From JAJDFU01 sp964640855 (GTDB taxonomy: Bacteria > Bacteroidota > Bacteroidia > Chitinophagales > Saprospiraceae): a stretch of 64,000 bases of DNA. The notes beneath the pieces are model-generated. The model did no database searches and had not been told where the DNA came from. It saw nothing but the letters and a program-made list of their open reading frames with translations. The stretch spans positions 1 through 64,000 of the forward strand of contig CAZXIX010000004.1 in NCBI GenBank assembly GCA_964640855.1, given 5' to 3'. This document shows, piece after piece, positions 14,898-23,412 of the stretch; position 1 is the first letter of the stretch, and every line of letters starts with the position of its first letter. The position numbers and the translations under genes were made by a program.

Positions 14898-15587
14898 ATG
14901 GCCGATCCGACTTCCGCTGGCTTTATCCCCTATAGGGGACAGACTTTCGGGCCCGGCGAAGGCGCCGACCGCGCCCGTGCCTTTTACCATTTCATGGACC
15001 AACGACGCAGTCTGCGCGCCTTCTCCGATCGACAGGTACCCCGATCGGTGATCGAAGACCTGATCATGACCGCATCCTCCGCACCGTCCGGGGCACACAA
15101 GCAACCCTGGACCTTCTGCGCCGTCTCCGACCCGGAGATCAAAGGCATGATCCGTGAGGCAGCTGAAAAAGAGGAATATCAAAATTACCACGGCCGGATG
15201 AGCGATGAATGGCTGAAAGACCTGGAAGTCTTCGGGACCCACTGGAGAAAGCCGTTCCTGGAAATCGCACCCTGGCTGATCGTCGTGTTCAAGCGCGCTT
15301 TCGAGTTGGAGAACGGACAGAAAAAGAAAAACTACTACGTCAACGAATCCGTGGGCCTGGCCTGTGGATTCCTGCTGGCAGCCATTCACCAGGCAGGCCT
15401 GGTCTCCCTGACCCATACGCCTAGCCCGATGAATTTTTTGCAGGAAGTGCTGGGGCGACCCGAAAACGAAAGGCCCTTTTTGCTGATTCCGGTGGGTTAT
15501 CCGGAAGAAAACGCACAAGTCCCCGCCTTGCAACGCAAGCCTCCCGGGGAAGTAATCGTCTGGTACCAAGCAGGTACTGCCCCATGA
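14898..15587 (+). CDS. Nitroreductase-fold iodotyrosine deiodinase-like (IYD) flavoprotein
   Basis: The 229-residue FMN protein follows iodotyrosine deiodinase along its length: RRSLRAFS for FMN phosphate binding (37-44), APSGAHKQPW (62-71), and a C-terminal LIPVGYP segment. The three residues that grip the halotyrosine zwitterion in human IYD (Glu157, Tyr161, Lys182) align with Glu93, Tyr97 and Lys118, in KEEYQNY and HWRKPF. This distinguishes it from generic nitroreductases. Bacterial IYD homologues are known, including one from Haliscomenobacter hydrossis, and catalyse reductive dehalogenation of halotyrosines in vitro. The natural bacterial role is unclear. It follows an SDR gene at 14 bases. 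Confidence 0.82.
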   Translation: MADPTSAGFIPYRGQTFGPGEGADRARAFYHFMDQRRSLRAFSDRQVPRSVIEDLIMTASSAPSGAHKQPWTFCAVSDPEIKGMIREAAEKEEYQNYHGRMSDEWLKDLEVFGTHWRKPFLEIAPWLIVVFKRAFELENGQKKKNYYVNESVGLACGFLLAAIHQAGLVSLTHTPSPMNFLQEVLGRPENERPFLLIPVGYPEENAQVPALQRKPPGEVIVWYQAGTAP

Positions 15588-15654
15588 AGCCCGCCTGCAA
15601 AGCCTTCTCCTCTAAGGGCTTAAAAGAAACAAATGTCCCCCCAACCCCTATGTG

Positions 15655-15701
15655 AATAAAATATCCAACCTTTTCGAAAACAATTCGCCAAATATTTTAT
15701 T
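15655..15701. repeat. AT-rich inverted repeat with central palindrome
   Basis: AATAAAATAT (15655-15664) and ATATTTTATT (15692-15701) are perfect 10-bp arms enclosing 27 bases that contain the palindrome TTTTCGAAAA (15671-15680). It lies 69 bases upstream of the NRDE gene and is a possible operator. Confidence 0.4.
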
Positions 15702-15769
15702 GTTTTGCCGAGTTGATCCGGTTTTTATGCCGGATAGCGAACCGAGTTTACCTTTAAGAATTACCCACT

Positions 15770-16546
15770 ATGTGCACACTCACTTATTTACCCTATCAAA
15801 ACGAGGGCTACATTCTGACCAACAACCGGGATGAAGCTCCGCAGCGCGCTGCCCATCGGTTTGTTCGCCAACGCATCCAGCATCGGGAAGTCTTGTTCCC
15901 CCAGGACCCTGGAGCAGGCGGGACCTGGATGGCCATGTCCGATTCCGGTCTGACCACCTGCCTCATCAACGGGGCCTTCCATCCGCATCACCGAACGCCC
16001 CCCTACCGTCGAAGCCGGGGACTGATGCTTCTCGACCTCTACAAATTCGGATCGGTCCATACCTTTCTGAACGACTACTCGTTTGCGGGAATCGAAGCTT
16101 TCACCCTGATCGCCATACAGCCCGAAAAACTCCTGGAAATCCGATGGGATGGCAACCAGCTTCATTTGCAAGAGCTGGACCCCCACCGCTTCCACATTTG
16201 GTCCTCGCCCGTGCTGTACCAGCCGGATTACCAGAAAAAAAGGGAAAGGTGGTTTGCCGCCTGGCTGGAAAACCGTAAAAGTTGGACCCAGGACGCTATC
16301 CTGCATTTCCACCTGACCGCCGGAGAAGGAGACCCCCACAATGATTTGGTGATGGACCGAAGCGGAAAGGTCCGCACGATCAGCATTACCAGCGTCAAAA
16401 AACAGGCGGATCAGGTTTCCTGTCTGCATCTGGATCTGCTCCGGGGCGGAAAAAGTGAAAAGCATCATCTGCCCATTCGGGAAAACGTAACGCCCCTGTC
16501 GATCCCGATCCCCGGCAGACCTGCGGTAGAAAGGCTTTCTGCCTGA
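15770..16546 (+). CDS. NRDE (TANGO2-type) family protein
   Basis: The 258-residue protein starts Met-Cys-Thr, so Cys2 would be exposed as an N-terminal nucleophile after Met removal. It has the family motif TNNRDE at 17-22 and the following GGTWMA segment near 50-55. TANGO2/NRDE proteins are Ntn-hydrolase-like; human TANGO2 is implicated in heme or lipid handling, but bacterial functions are unsettled. It stands alone, with an AT-rich symmetric element upstream, and is convergent with the M43 protease gene 15 bases beyond its stop. Confidence 0.88.
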   Translation: MCTLTYLPYQNEGYILTNNRDEAPQRAAHRFVRQRIQHREVLFPQDPGAGGTWMAMSDSGLTTCLINGAFHPHHRTPPYRRSRGLMLLDLYKFGSVHTFLNDYSFAGIEAFTLIAIQPEKLLEIRWDGNQLHLQELDPHRFHIWSSPVLYQPDYQKKRERWFAAWLENRKSWTQDAILHFHLTAGEGDPHNDLVMDRSGKVRTISITSVKKQADQVSCLHLDLLRGGKSEKHHLPIRENVTPLSIPIPGRPAVERLSA

Positions 16547-16561
16547 CAAAAAAGATCCTTT

Positions 16562-17917
16562 TCAGGGGTCCGGCCTGGCCAGTGGATTGATGCCAGGGGC
16601 ATGCTGAACATGCTCTATCGTCGGAGGATCCGAAATGATCAGCCGGCCCTTACGGTCGCCGGTTTCCTCAACCTGAATGCCGAGCCATTCATCTCCGCAG
16701 GCATTGTGCAAGCGGGCCCCGTCCAGTTCGAGTGTCCCGCCGGCCTTCACCAAAATGCGGGCTCCCCCGGGCAGGGAAACCCGGCATCGGATGACCAGAT
16801 AGCCGCCGGGCTCGATCGAAAGATCGCCTTGCAGATCCTTTTGCCCCATCCAAACGATGCTGTCCCGAACGTTCAGCGTCCGCTCCGGATCTCGCGTACA
16901 CCAATCAGGCACCAAAAACCTGCGGGCGCTCCCATCCTCCCGCGACATAGCCCAGTGCATCCTTCCGATCTGGCAAGGTGTGACGGCATTTTGATGGGCA
17001 TTGTAATCCATCATATTATTTGAAGCCAGGCTGTCGCAGGGACTTTTTTTTGATTTATTCCAACAATTCGGGTGGCTGGGCGTGTCGTCGCAACCGTCGT
17101 AGCGGGTCCAGCTATGACTCAAACCCAGCGAATGTCCGACCTCGTGGTTGAAGACGCCGGAAAAGCCCCAGCCCCCGACGGTACTTTCGGGCGGACCCCC
17201 GATCTTGATGGCGTTGGCCAGGAAAACGCCGACCCCTCCGCCTCGATCGTTCATTGGGGGCCTTAAACTGTCCGGATTCGTCGGCATAATGAAAATGTTG
17301 AGCACCGTATCGAGCTGCACACCATATTTGTCGATCACCCGCCGGTCCATCAGGTTCCGGTCCTTCCCCTTGTGGATGTAGTAAAACAACTCGTCATCCC
17401 GATGAAAATAGATGCCGTCATCGTCCGGATCACCCGGCCGCCCTACGACCTGATATTTCAGTCGGATGGGTAAAACCGGTAGATCATTATTTGCCGGCAG
17501 CCACATCTTGTTATTCTGGTCGAGATTTCGCTGTGCCTGAACGATCAACTGGCTTACGAACTTGCGGCCCTCCTCCTCGCTTTTATTCCGGTCGCCCGCC
17601 AGGTTGTCCATAAAATGGAAATTGACCCGGATGGTCCGGATGGGGGTGAACTCCAAATGATTGGTATCCGGGATGTAGTTCATGGGGTCGGAACAGGGGT
17701 TGCGTTTCAGCCTTAGGTCTGATGCAGGTGCTAGCGAACTCCATTCCAGATCTTCTGAGGATACGAAGCGAGTGAAAGACGAAGGTTTGCAAGAAGCGGT
17801 CAGAAACAGAATCACCAAAGGGATTCCGAACGGTAAAGCGGCAAGTCCGCTTCTCTTTCCGGCAACTGCGGACGGCTGGCAGCTTGTTTGCCCGGATTGT
17901 GGCTCTAAGCGATTCAT
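16562..17917 (-). CDS. M43 (pappalysin-like) zinc metalloprotease lipoprotein
   Basis: The 451-residue protein has a hydrophobic segment ending in lipobox LTASC (Cys43), so it is probably lipidated. The zinc site HEVGHSLGLSH is at 258-268 and the Met-turn NNMMDYN at 300-306, both diagnostic of M43 metzincins. Conserved cysteines (276, 285, 294, 315) suggest disulfides. The C-terminal 100 residues form a beta-rich segment (SLPGGARILVKAGGTLEL) like repeats seen in secreted Saprospiria proteins, but no T9SS sorting domain is present. The 30-residue stretch before the hydrophobic core is long for a signal peptide; no internal ATG is available. Confidence 0.87.
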   Translation of the reverse strand: MNRLEPQSGQTSCQPSAVAGKRSGLAALPFGIPLVILFLTASCKPSSFTRFVSSEDLEWSSLAPASDLRLKRNPCSDPMNYIPDTNHLEFTPIRTIRVNFHFMDNLAGDRNKSEEEGRKFVSQLIVQAQRNLDQNNKMWLPANNDLPVLPIRLKYQVVGRPGDPDDDGIYFHRDDELFYYIHKGKDRNLMDRRVIDKYGVQLDTVLNIFIMPTNPDSLRPPMNDRGGGVGVFLANAIKIGGPPESTVGGWGFSGVFNHEVGHSLGLSHSWTRYDGCDDTPSHPNCWNKSKKSPCDSLASNNMMDYNAHQNAVTPCQIGRMHWAMSREDGSARRFLVPDWCTRDPERTLNVRDSIVWMGQKDLQGDLSIEPGGYLVIRCRVSLPGGARILVKAGGTLELDGARLHNACGDEWLGIQVEETGDRKGRLIISDPPTIEHVQHAPGINPLARPDP

Positions 17918-18068
17918 AGTACGTGGGGATCCATTATGCTGATCGTAGGAAAAAGAAAGAAGTGTCCCGAAGAATTTGCATCTGTAAATTACAAACTTCT
18001 GGCAGACAGGCCGAAAGTACCATTGGAGTCACTCGCTGTCTAAAAACGAACAGGCTATTGGGTCCCGT

Positions 18069-18596
18069 CTATTTTTCTACAGCCCCGGGTTTTTTACCAA
18101 AGCGGTACACGTTTCGAAAGCTGAAGGCGTTGGCCTCCTCGTATTGAACTTCCTTGAGAACGGTCAGCTCATCGTTCTTTCTTCGGATCGTTTGGCGAAG
18201 GATTGCCGGGCGGTTATCATCCATCCCTTTCCGGATCAATACCATTTCCCAGCCTTCGGCCACCGAATTTCCTTCCACCGATTGGATCTCCCATTCTTCC
18301 CCTCCCCATTTCACCTTTTCATCACTGAAGGTCACCTGGTCTTTCCCCCGGACGATCTTACCGTTGGGCTCTACGTAAGCATACCGGAGCTTTAAGGTTT
18401 CTTTCCTGGGCTGGACGCTCAAATTGGTGGGCAGAGATACCCGGCTGGTATTATCCTGATAGTCCAGGTATTCCAAGGCTCCTGTCCATTCTCCGATGAG
18501 TACATCGGCCAGGGTGGGTTGAGCCCATATCACAGTCGAAAAGGAAAGGGCCCAGAAAAGCATGAAGACATTTTTCATCAATTGCGGGGATTTCAT
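18069..18596 (-). CDS. Secreted protein of unknown function
   Basis: The 175-residue product has a signal peptide ending near SFSTVIWAQ (an alternative ATG is at 18578). The mature part begins with LIGEWTGALEYLDYQD and is rich in beta strands, reminiscent of the small lipocalin-like proteins of Bacteroidota, but I cannot name a family with confidence. It is divergent from the methyltransferase at 18695, and a near-perfect 23-bp palindrome lies 20 bases upstream of its start. Confidence 0.7.
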   Translation of the reverse strand: MKSPQLMKNVFMLFWALSFSTVIWAQPTLADVLIGEWTGALEYLDYQDNTSRVSLPTNLSVQPRKETLKLRYAYVEPNGKIVRGKDQVTFSDEKVKWGGEEWEIQSVEGNSVAEGWEMVLIRKGMDDNRPAILRQTIRRKNDELTVLKEVQYEEANAFSFRNVYRFGKKPGAVEK

Positions 18597-18616
18597 GAAA
18601 GAATATTTCCGTTGCT

Positions 18617-18639
18617 AACCTACGGATTATCCTTAGGTT
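18617..18639. promoter_or_regulatory. 23-bp near-perfect palindrome between divergent genes
   Basis: Arms AACCTAcGGAT (18617-18627) and ATCCtTAGGTT (18629-18639) are symmetric about T18628 with a single mismatched pair (c/t). The dyad and its place between two divergent starts suggest a repressor or activator operator. Confidence 0.5.
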
Positions 18640-18694
18640 TAATCAGCCCGCATGAGATAGAGCCCGGGCGGCCTTCGAGAAAACCTTTAAAATA

Positions 18695-19504
18695 ATGGGG
18701 ATGAACAGCGAGCCTCCTTTTGTGAAAGCCAACCGAGCGCTTTGGGACGATCGGGTGGACATACACATACGATCCGAATTCTACGACCTGGAAGGATTTC
18801 GCAAACACCCGGATTCCCTGAAGGAGATTGAGTTGGCCTTCCTCCAGGACATTCGCGGAAAGGAGATCCTACATTTACAATGCCATTTCGGACAGGATAC
18901 TTTATCGCTGGCAGCCCGGGGCGCGAGGGTAACCGGGGTTGATTTCTCCGAAGAAGCCATCGAGGCTGCCTGTTCGCTCAGTCGGGAACTGGATCTTCCG
19001 GCCACTTTTATTTGTGCCAACGTGCTGCAACTGAACGAACATCTGGATCGGCAGTTCGACCTGGTTTTCACCAGTTTCGGCGTTCTGGGTTGGTTGCCCG
19101 ATGTGTCAACCTGGGCCCGACAGGTCTATTTGAGGTTAAAGCCGGGAGGACGCCTGGTTTTGGTTGAATTCCACCCGGTAGTCTGGATGCTGGATTCGAA
19201 TTTCGAGAAATTTGCCTTCAGCTATTTCAATACCGGGCCTATTGTAGAAGAAACGACAGGCACCTACACAGATCGGTCAGCAGAAACCCGGGGAGAAGAA
19301 TGGTCCTGGAATCACAGCCTGTCGGAGATCCTCGGCGCCTTGCTTGCGGAAGGATTGGAGTTGACTCAATTCCGGGAATACGATTATTCCCCCTGGGATT
19401 GTTTTGATCCGACTACCCCAACAGAGAAAGGAGTCTGGATAAAAGGCCTGGAGGGGGTTATCCCGATGGTTTTTGCCCTGGAAGCCGTCAGGAAGTCACG
19501 CTAG
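18695..19504 (+). CDS. Class I SAM-dependent methyltransferase
   Basis: The 269-residue soluble protein has SAM motif I as ILHLQCHFGQDTLSLA (58-73), a VTGVDFS acidic strand near 79-85 and a LKPGGRLVLVEFHP motif near 147-160. This is the UbiE/Methyltransf_11 layout. The HLQCHFG variant is typical of a Bacteroidota subgroup annotated only as methyltransferase. The substrate is unknown. It is monocistronic and divergent from the secreted protein gene, sharing the palindromic intergenic region. Confidence 0.87.
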   Translation: MGMNSEPPFVKANRALWDDRVDIHIRSEFYDLEGFRKHPDSLKEIELAFLQDIRGKEILHLQCHFGQDTLSLAARGARVTGVDFSEEAIEAACSLSRELDLPATFICANVLQLNEHLDRQFDLVFTSFGVLGWLPDVSTWARQVYLRLKPGGRLVLVEFHPVVWMLDSNFEKFAFSYFNTGPIVEETTGTYTDRSAETRGEEWSWNHSLSEILGALLAEGLELTQFREYDYSPWDCFDPTTPTEKGVWIKGLEGVIPMVFALEAVRKSR

Positions 19505-19515
19505 CGAAGGTCGCA

Positions 19516-20187
19516 TCAGGGTTTCTTCAAAACCTCTTCCTTGAGCAGTTGCTTGACAACCTTTTTGGCCATCCGTTCTGCTTCCCGGTCCAGTTCTTTG
19601 GGATCTCGCGTTTGGCTTTGCGCACTCCAGATCAATTGATCCGACTGGACGTCATACAGGTTGTATTCCAGAAAATAGGTGGAAGAGGTCTCGTAATAAC
19701 CAGGTCGGCTCACCGTGGCCGTGGCGTAAGTGAAATACTGGTAATAATTGTACCCGTAGGCCGGAGCCGAATAGACCGGAGCGGATACGGTGAAGGAAGG
19801 ACCCGCCTTATATCGTTCTTCTTGTTGAATATCGAAAACGGCTATCGTCAGCAAACCCGTCATACCGAATTTATCGAGCGCATTCTTTACACGGGTCTGG
19901 ATCTCTTCTTCACTTACGCCCTCGAAGATCTCCGGCTGACCAGCCAGCGGGAACACGTCGAATGTACCGATCCCATTGACCTTTTTGGCTTGAAAGGCTT
20001 CTTCGAATTTTTCTTCGACCGTAGCGCGGGTATTCATTTTTGGGGAAAAAACCACAATACCGATCCGGCTAAAGGTTTGGGGATCAAGACCCGCTTGTCG
20101 CCAGGTCCCGATCAGTTTGGAAGCGTTTTGCCCCCACGCAAAAAATGCGCAAGCGGAAAAAAGAATGATCATGCTTGATCGTCTCAT
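19516..20187 (-). CDS. Secreted protein, DUF4136-like pattern
   Basis: The 223-residue product starts at the ATG at 20187 with a signal peptide (IILFSACAFFAWGQ). The mature protein has a Tyr-rich middle (SAPAYGYNYYQYF) and a C-terminal segment (YDVQSDQLIWSAQSQT, then a helix with AKKVVKQLLKE). The latter resembles the end of DUF4136-type envelope proteins. No catalytic motif is evident. A longer in-frame start at 20238 overlaps the upstream gene. It starts 13 bases after the 389-residue gene and is likely co-transcribed with it. Confidence 0.7.
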   Translation of the reverse strand: MRRSSMIILFSACAFFAWGQNASKLIGTWRQAGLDPQTFSRIGIVVFSPKMNTRATVEEKFEEAFQAKKVNGIGTFDVFPLAGQPEIFEGVSEEEIQTRVKNALDKFGMTGLLTIAVFDIQQEERYKAGPSFTVSAPVYSAPAYGYNYYQYFTYATATVSRPGYYETSSTYFLEYNLYDVQSDQLIWSAQSQTRDPKELDREAERMAKKVVKQLLKEEVLKKP

Positions 20188-20200
20188 AGCATCTTCTGTT

Positions 20201-21370
20201 TTATTGGCCGTTTTCTTCCCCTTCTGAGTCCACGACATCGATCCCGCTCTTCAGGAATCCGTTTTCAATGTTTTTCAGGTAAGCGTCGAGCAACTGCTTC
20301 AGGTCACCGTAGCCCGGGTCATCGGGAGAAAGGCCTTTCAAGGTATTGTTGAGACGAATGGCCTTTCGCCTATACTGGAAATCATTGTACAGGCGCATGG
20401 CTTGATCCAGAGCATCGATAACGGGGCTATCGATCTCCTCGCCAAAGAATTTCTCCATGACGGCGGCCGTCGCCATACGGGGAGCAAACTCATCCAATTC
20501 CCGTCTCTCCCGGCCGTCAATGCTGATGATGGCGTAAGGGGCCGGTCCCATGTATTCCAGGCCGGTCCGCTTTTCTACGAGGGTAACCTTATCGTCTCCA
20601 AAAGGATTGGTCACGCGCCCCACCATATAGCCTTCAAAACGCCAGGCATCATGATCGTTGACCACTACCTGCAGGCGGCTCATCGCTTTGCGGACACCGG
20701 GGGTATCGAATCGAATATCCTGGTCGGAGCGCAGAAAGGGCTTGGATTCGAAAAGGTGCTTGCCCAGGTCACCGGCTACTTTCACCACATTGGCCCCGGC
20801 CAGAAGGTAGGTTTTGGCAAAGGAAAAAATGGGAATGCTGGCAGCCCGTTGAAATAAATTACCCAGAAAATCGAAAATATCCCGATTAAAGGATTCGGCC
20901 ACCAGTTCGACCGTGTAAAACATCGTGGCAGCCTCCGCAGCCCGGGTGTAATAAATGATCGGCGAGCCCTCATTTAAGGCTGCCGGCTTGTAAAAGCGAT
21001 TATCGTCAACATCTTTGACGATCTGATTGATGGCCCGGGGAGCTACATCGTGGGATTGGGGCGCTTTCATGGCGGTGGAGACCAACAGATCCGGCTTCCC
21101 TCCCAATAAGCGCTTCCGGGGGGCGTCGCCCGTATAAAGAGATAAGAATTCCAGGCTCAGCGGCCGACCGATGTCTATCGGGCTGAATTCCGGGATGATC
21201 TCCATATTCTTATTTAGGATCTCTTGCCCGCTGACGTTCCCATTCCGGAACATGATCGACTCCTGGCGGTCCGGCTCGTTGGCGATCCGCACCAGATCGC
21301 CCAGCACCAGACGTTCGTAGAATTCATCGGCAGTAACCAGGGTGTTGCCATAAACGAATAGGTTGGCCAT
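20201..21370 (-). CDS. Uncharacterised 389-residue protein
   Basis: I do not recognise a family. The product starts at an ATG without signal peptide and reads as a mixed soluble protein. It begins with NLFVYGNTLVTADEFYERL and has a possible amphipathic or hydrophobic stretch near 165-200 (LGNLFQRAASIPIFSFAKTYLLAG). A mid-domain with VVNDHDAWRFEGYMVG and an acidic C-terminus follow. Codon use matches its neighbours and the frame is intact, so it is a real gene. It precedes the secreted DUF4136-like gene at 13 bases, and the pair probably forms one transcript. Confidence 0.65.
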   Translation of the reverse strand: MANLFVYGNTLVTADEFYERLVLGDLVRIANEPDRQESIMFRNGNVSGQEILNKNMEIIPEFSPIDIGRPLSLEFLSLYTGDAPRKRLLGGKPDLLVSTAMKAPQSHDVAPRAINQIVKDVDDNRFYKPAALNEGSPIIYYTRAAEAATMFYTVELVAESFNRDIFDFLGNLFQRAASIPIFSFAKTYLLAGANVVKVAGDLGKHLFESKPFLRSDQDIRFDTPGVRKAMSRLQVVVNDHDAWRFEGYMVGRVTNPFGDDKVTLVEKRTGLEYMGPAPYAIISIDGRERRELDEFAPRMATAAVMEKFFGEEIDSPVIDALDQAMRLYNDFQYRRKAIRLNNTLKGLSPDDPGYGDLKQLLDAYLKNIENGFLKSGIDVVDSEGEENGQ

Positions 21371-21459
21371 AAAACAGGGTTAGGTTTGAGGTGAAAGTTG
21401 CAAATCTGAAATTAACAGAATTCCTTCTATTGAAAAACAATCTATGCGTAGACCCGACA

Positions 21460-22902
21460 TTATTCCCTGAATCGGTCTGCGATCTGCCGCTCAAAGACCT
21501 CGAAACGGTCGCGTGTCAAACGCAGCAATCGACCTTTTTCCCGGCCGTCCAGAAAGCTGAACCGGATGCTGTTCAGCACCACCTCCCGGATCTCAGCATA
21601 GGATATGTCCCGGTATTGGTAAGCCAATAAGACGAACTGTTCGGTCATATCGGTCCGGAGAACGCCTTCGTCGTCTGTGCTGATCACGATAGGTACTCCG
21701 GCGTCCCGGTAGATCCGGATCGGATGCTCATCACCGCTTACCCCCAATATGAATGCATTGCTCTGCAGATTGATCTCGACCGCAATTTCGTCTTCCCTCA
21801 TGCGGTCCAGGGTGGCAAAAGCCTCGCTTTCGTGAGAGATGGAAACGCCATGTCCGATCCGACCCGGGGAGACGATCCGGACCGCCTCGCCGATGTGCCC
21901 GTTGAGATCCTCCGGCGGCACCTGCCCCAAACGAAGTTCACCCGCATGCAATGCCACTCGAACCTCGGGAAACTTTTTACGGAAAAAAGAAAAAAACTGC
22001 ATGTGGAGGGCATAATCCTGCAATGCGACCGGATGATGTTCCGGTGCTACAAAATTCACTCCTACGATCAGCTCGCTGGAAGCTGCCGTGGCAAAGGCCA
22101 GCAATAAATCCCGGAACACGGCCGAGGGCGGGATCGTCCGGAGGGCAAAGTTCTGATAGCGAATCAAAAATCGGTCCTCATCCAGGCCGAGTTCGCGGTG
22201 AATGGCCTCCAGGGTGTCGACGTAGGCCTCCCGGGATACCAAAAAGTCCGGACGAGAGGTCAGGGAGCCAAACAGCCACTCCAGGCTATCACGAAGCACC
22301 TCCGCTTCTTGCCATTCCCGGATCCTGTCGTCTCGGCCGGGCTCGGTCGGGAAGGGATCCCGCCAGGAGGGACTCGCAAACTGGGTCTCCAGATAGCAAA
22401 GATTCTGATCCAGGGCCCGCTTTTTCAGTTCCAGCAATCCCTCCCGGATCATGGCCCCCAGGATCGGGCTGAAATAGAGGAATGAGGAAAAGAAATCCTC
22501 GGCCGAAGAAAGGTCTCCCGGCAAAAACTCCTTGACTGACCACTTCCGAAGCAAGCGCTCCCGAAGGACTGCCCAGTCTCCCCTGTCCATCAGCCAACGA
22601 ATGCGGGTCCACCCCGAAGCATCTGCCGGTGGGAAGGGAGCCACATTCAGCGTGGAAAGTTCGATCCAGTAGTCCCCCTTTTCAATCTGATCGACGTAGT
22701 ATTCGGTATAAATGGAGCCGCTGAAATGGTGGTGCAGGTCGCCTCCCTTAGGCATAGCCTTGAAAAAAAGGCGAAGGCGGGCCCGGTCTTCTCGGATCGT
22801 TTCCAGGTATTCCGCTACTTGATCCTCCCGATCTGAATCCTTGGATTGCCCCCCGGCCGTGAGTACACTGAATAATATGGAAAACACCAATAGAGGACGC
22901 AT
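21460..22902 (-). CDS. Secreted adenosine deaminase-family protein
   Basis: The 480-residue product starts at the ATG at 22902 (a TTG nine codons upstream is less likely) and has a signal peptide ending near VLTAGGQS. The ADA metal and catalytic residues are present in order: HxH at His57/His59 (DLHHHFSG), HAGE, GHGVS, and the STDDEG segment with the Asp pair. ADA-like enzymes deaminate adenosine or related purines. With a signal peptide and about 480 residues it resembles the extracellular ADGF/CECR1 type in layout. It is monocistronic. Confidence 0.88.
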   Translation of the reverse strand: MRPLLVFSILFSVLTAGGQSKDSDREDQVAEYLETIREDRARLRLFFKAMPKGGDLHHHFSGSIYTEYYVDQIEKGDYWIELSTLNVAPFPPADASGWTRIRWLMDRGDWAVLRERLLRKWSVKEFLPGDLSSAEDFFSSFLYFSPILGAMIREGLLELKKRALDQNLCYLETQFASPSWRDPFPTEPGRDDRIREWQEAEVLRDSLEWLFGSLTSRPDFLVSREAYVDTLEAIHRELGLDEDRFLIRYQNFALRTIPPSAVFRDLLLAFATAASSELIVGVNFVAPEHHPVALQDYALHMQFFSFFRKKFPEVRVALHAGELRLGQVPPEDLNGHIGEAVRIVSPGRIGHGVSISHESEAFATLDRMREDEIAVEINLQSNAFILGVSGDEHPIRIYRDAGVPIVISTDDEGVLRTDMTEQFVLLAYQYRDISYAEIREVVLNSIRFSFLDGREKGRLLRLTRDRFEVFERQIADRFRE

Positions 22903-23001
22903 AATACAAGCACTTGCATTTGAAGCCAAGGTAAGGATAAGAGAATTACCGCCCGTCGTACGCCCTGCTAATTAGGTCGGTCGGATAAGACAAATCAAAT
23001 A

Positions 23002-23036
23002 AACTAAAATTTAGTTGTTCCAACTAAAAAATAGTT
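23002..23036. promoter_or_regulatory. Twin operators for the BlaI-type repressor
   Basis: Two 15-bp dyads, AACTAAA-A-TTTAGTT (23002-23016) and AACTA-N5-TAGTT (23022-23036), have centres exactly 20 bp apart, about two helical turns. They end 13 bases before the blaI-like ATG. BlaI/MecI repressors bind such TA-rich dyads as dimers. Confidence 0.7.
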
Positions 23037-23049
23037 ATAACTTGCTGTC

Positions 23050-23412
23050 ATGAGACGTTTGAGCGAAAAGGAAGAAGCGATCATGCAGGCACTCTGGGCT
23101 CTGGAACATGCATTTGTAAAAGAACTCTTGGCGGAGTTACCGGAGCCAAAGCCGCCGATTACAACCGTGTCTTCAATTATTCGGAAACTAGAGGCGGAAG
23201 GGATTGTAGGGTATGAAGCTTTTGGCAAAACCCACCGATACTATCCTATTTTGACCAAAGAGGAATTTCGAAAATCCTACTTCCAGCGGTTAATGGATGA
23301 TTATTTCGGAGGATCTCCGGAAAGCCTACTGTCTTTTTTCGTGAAGGAAGAAGAAATGGATCCACAAGAGATCCAAGACTTATTGGATAGAATCAAAGAC
23401 AGAAACAAGTGA
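23050..23412 (+). CDS. BlaI/MecI-family transcription repressor
   Basis: The 120-residue protein has the BlaI winged helix (LSEKEEAIMQALW, then PPITTVSSIIRKLEAEGIVG and the wing) and a C-terminal helical dimerisation and cleavage region. It sits directly ahead of an M56 sensor gene, the standard BlaI-BlaR pairing, and twin dyads overlap its promoter, so it should repress both genes until the M56 partner signals. In Bacteroidota such pairs are common without beta-lactamase, and no such gene is nearby. Base composition here is more AT-rich than the neighbourhood. Confidence 0.93.
   Translation: MRRLSEKEEAIMQALWALEHAFVKELLAELPEPKPPITTVSSIIRKLEAEGIVGYEAFGKTHRYYPILTKEEFRKSYFQRLMDDYFGGSPESLLSFFVKEEEMDPQEIQDLLDRIKDRNK

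Noticed and set aside
14898..15587. Generic oxygen-insensitive nitroreductase annotation
   Set aside because: Three IYD-specific substrate residues and the IYD-type C-terminus make the IYD-like call better supported.
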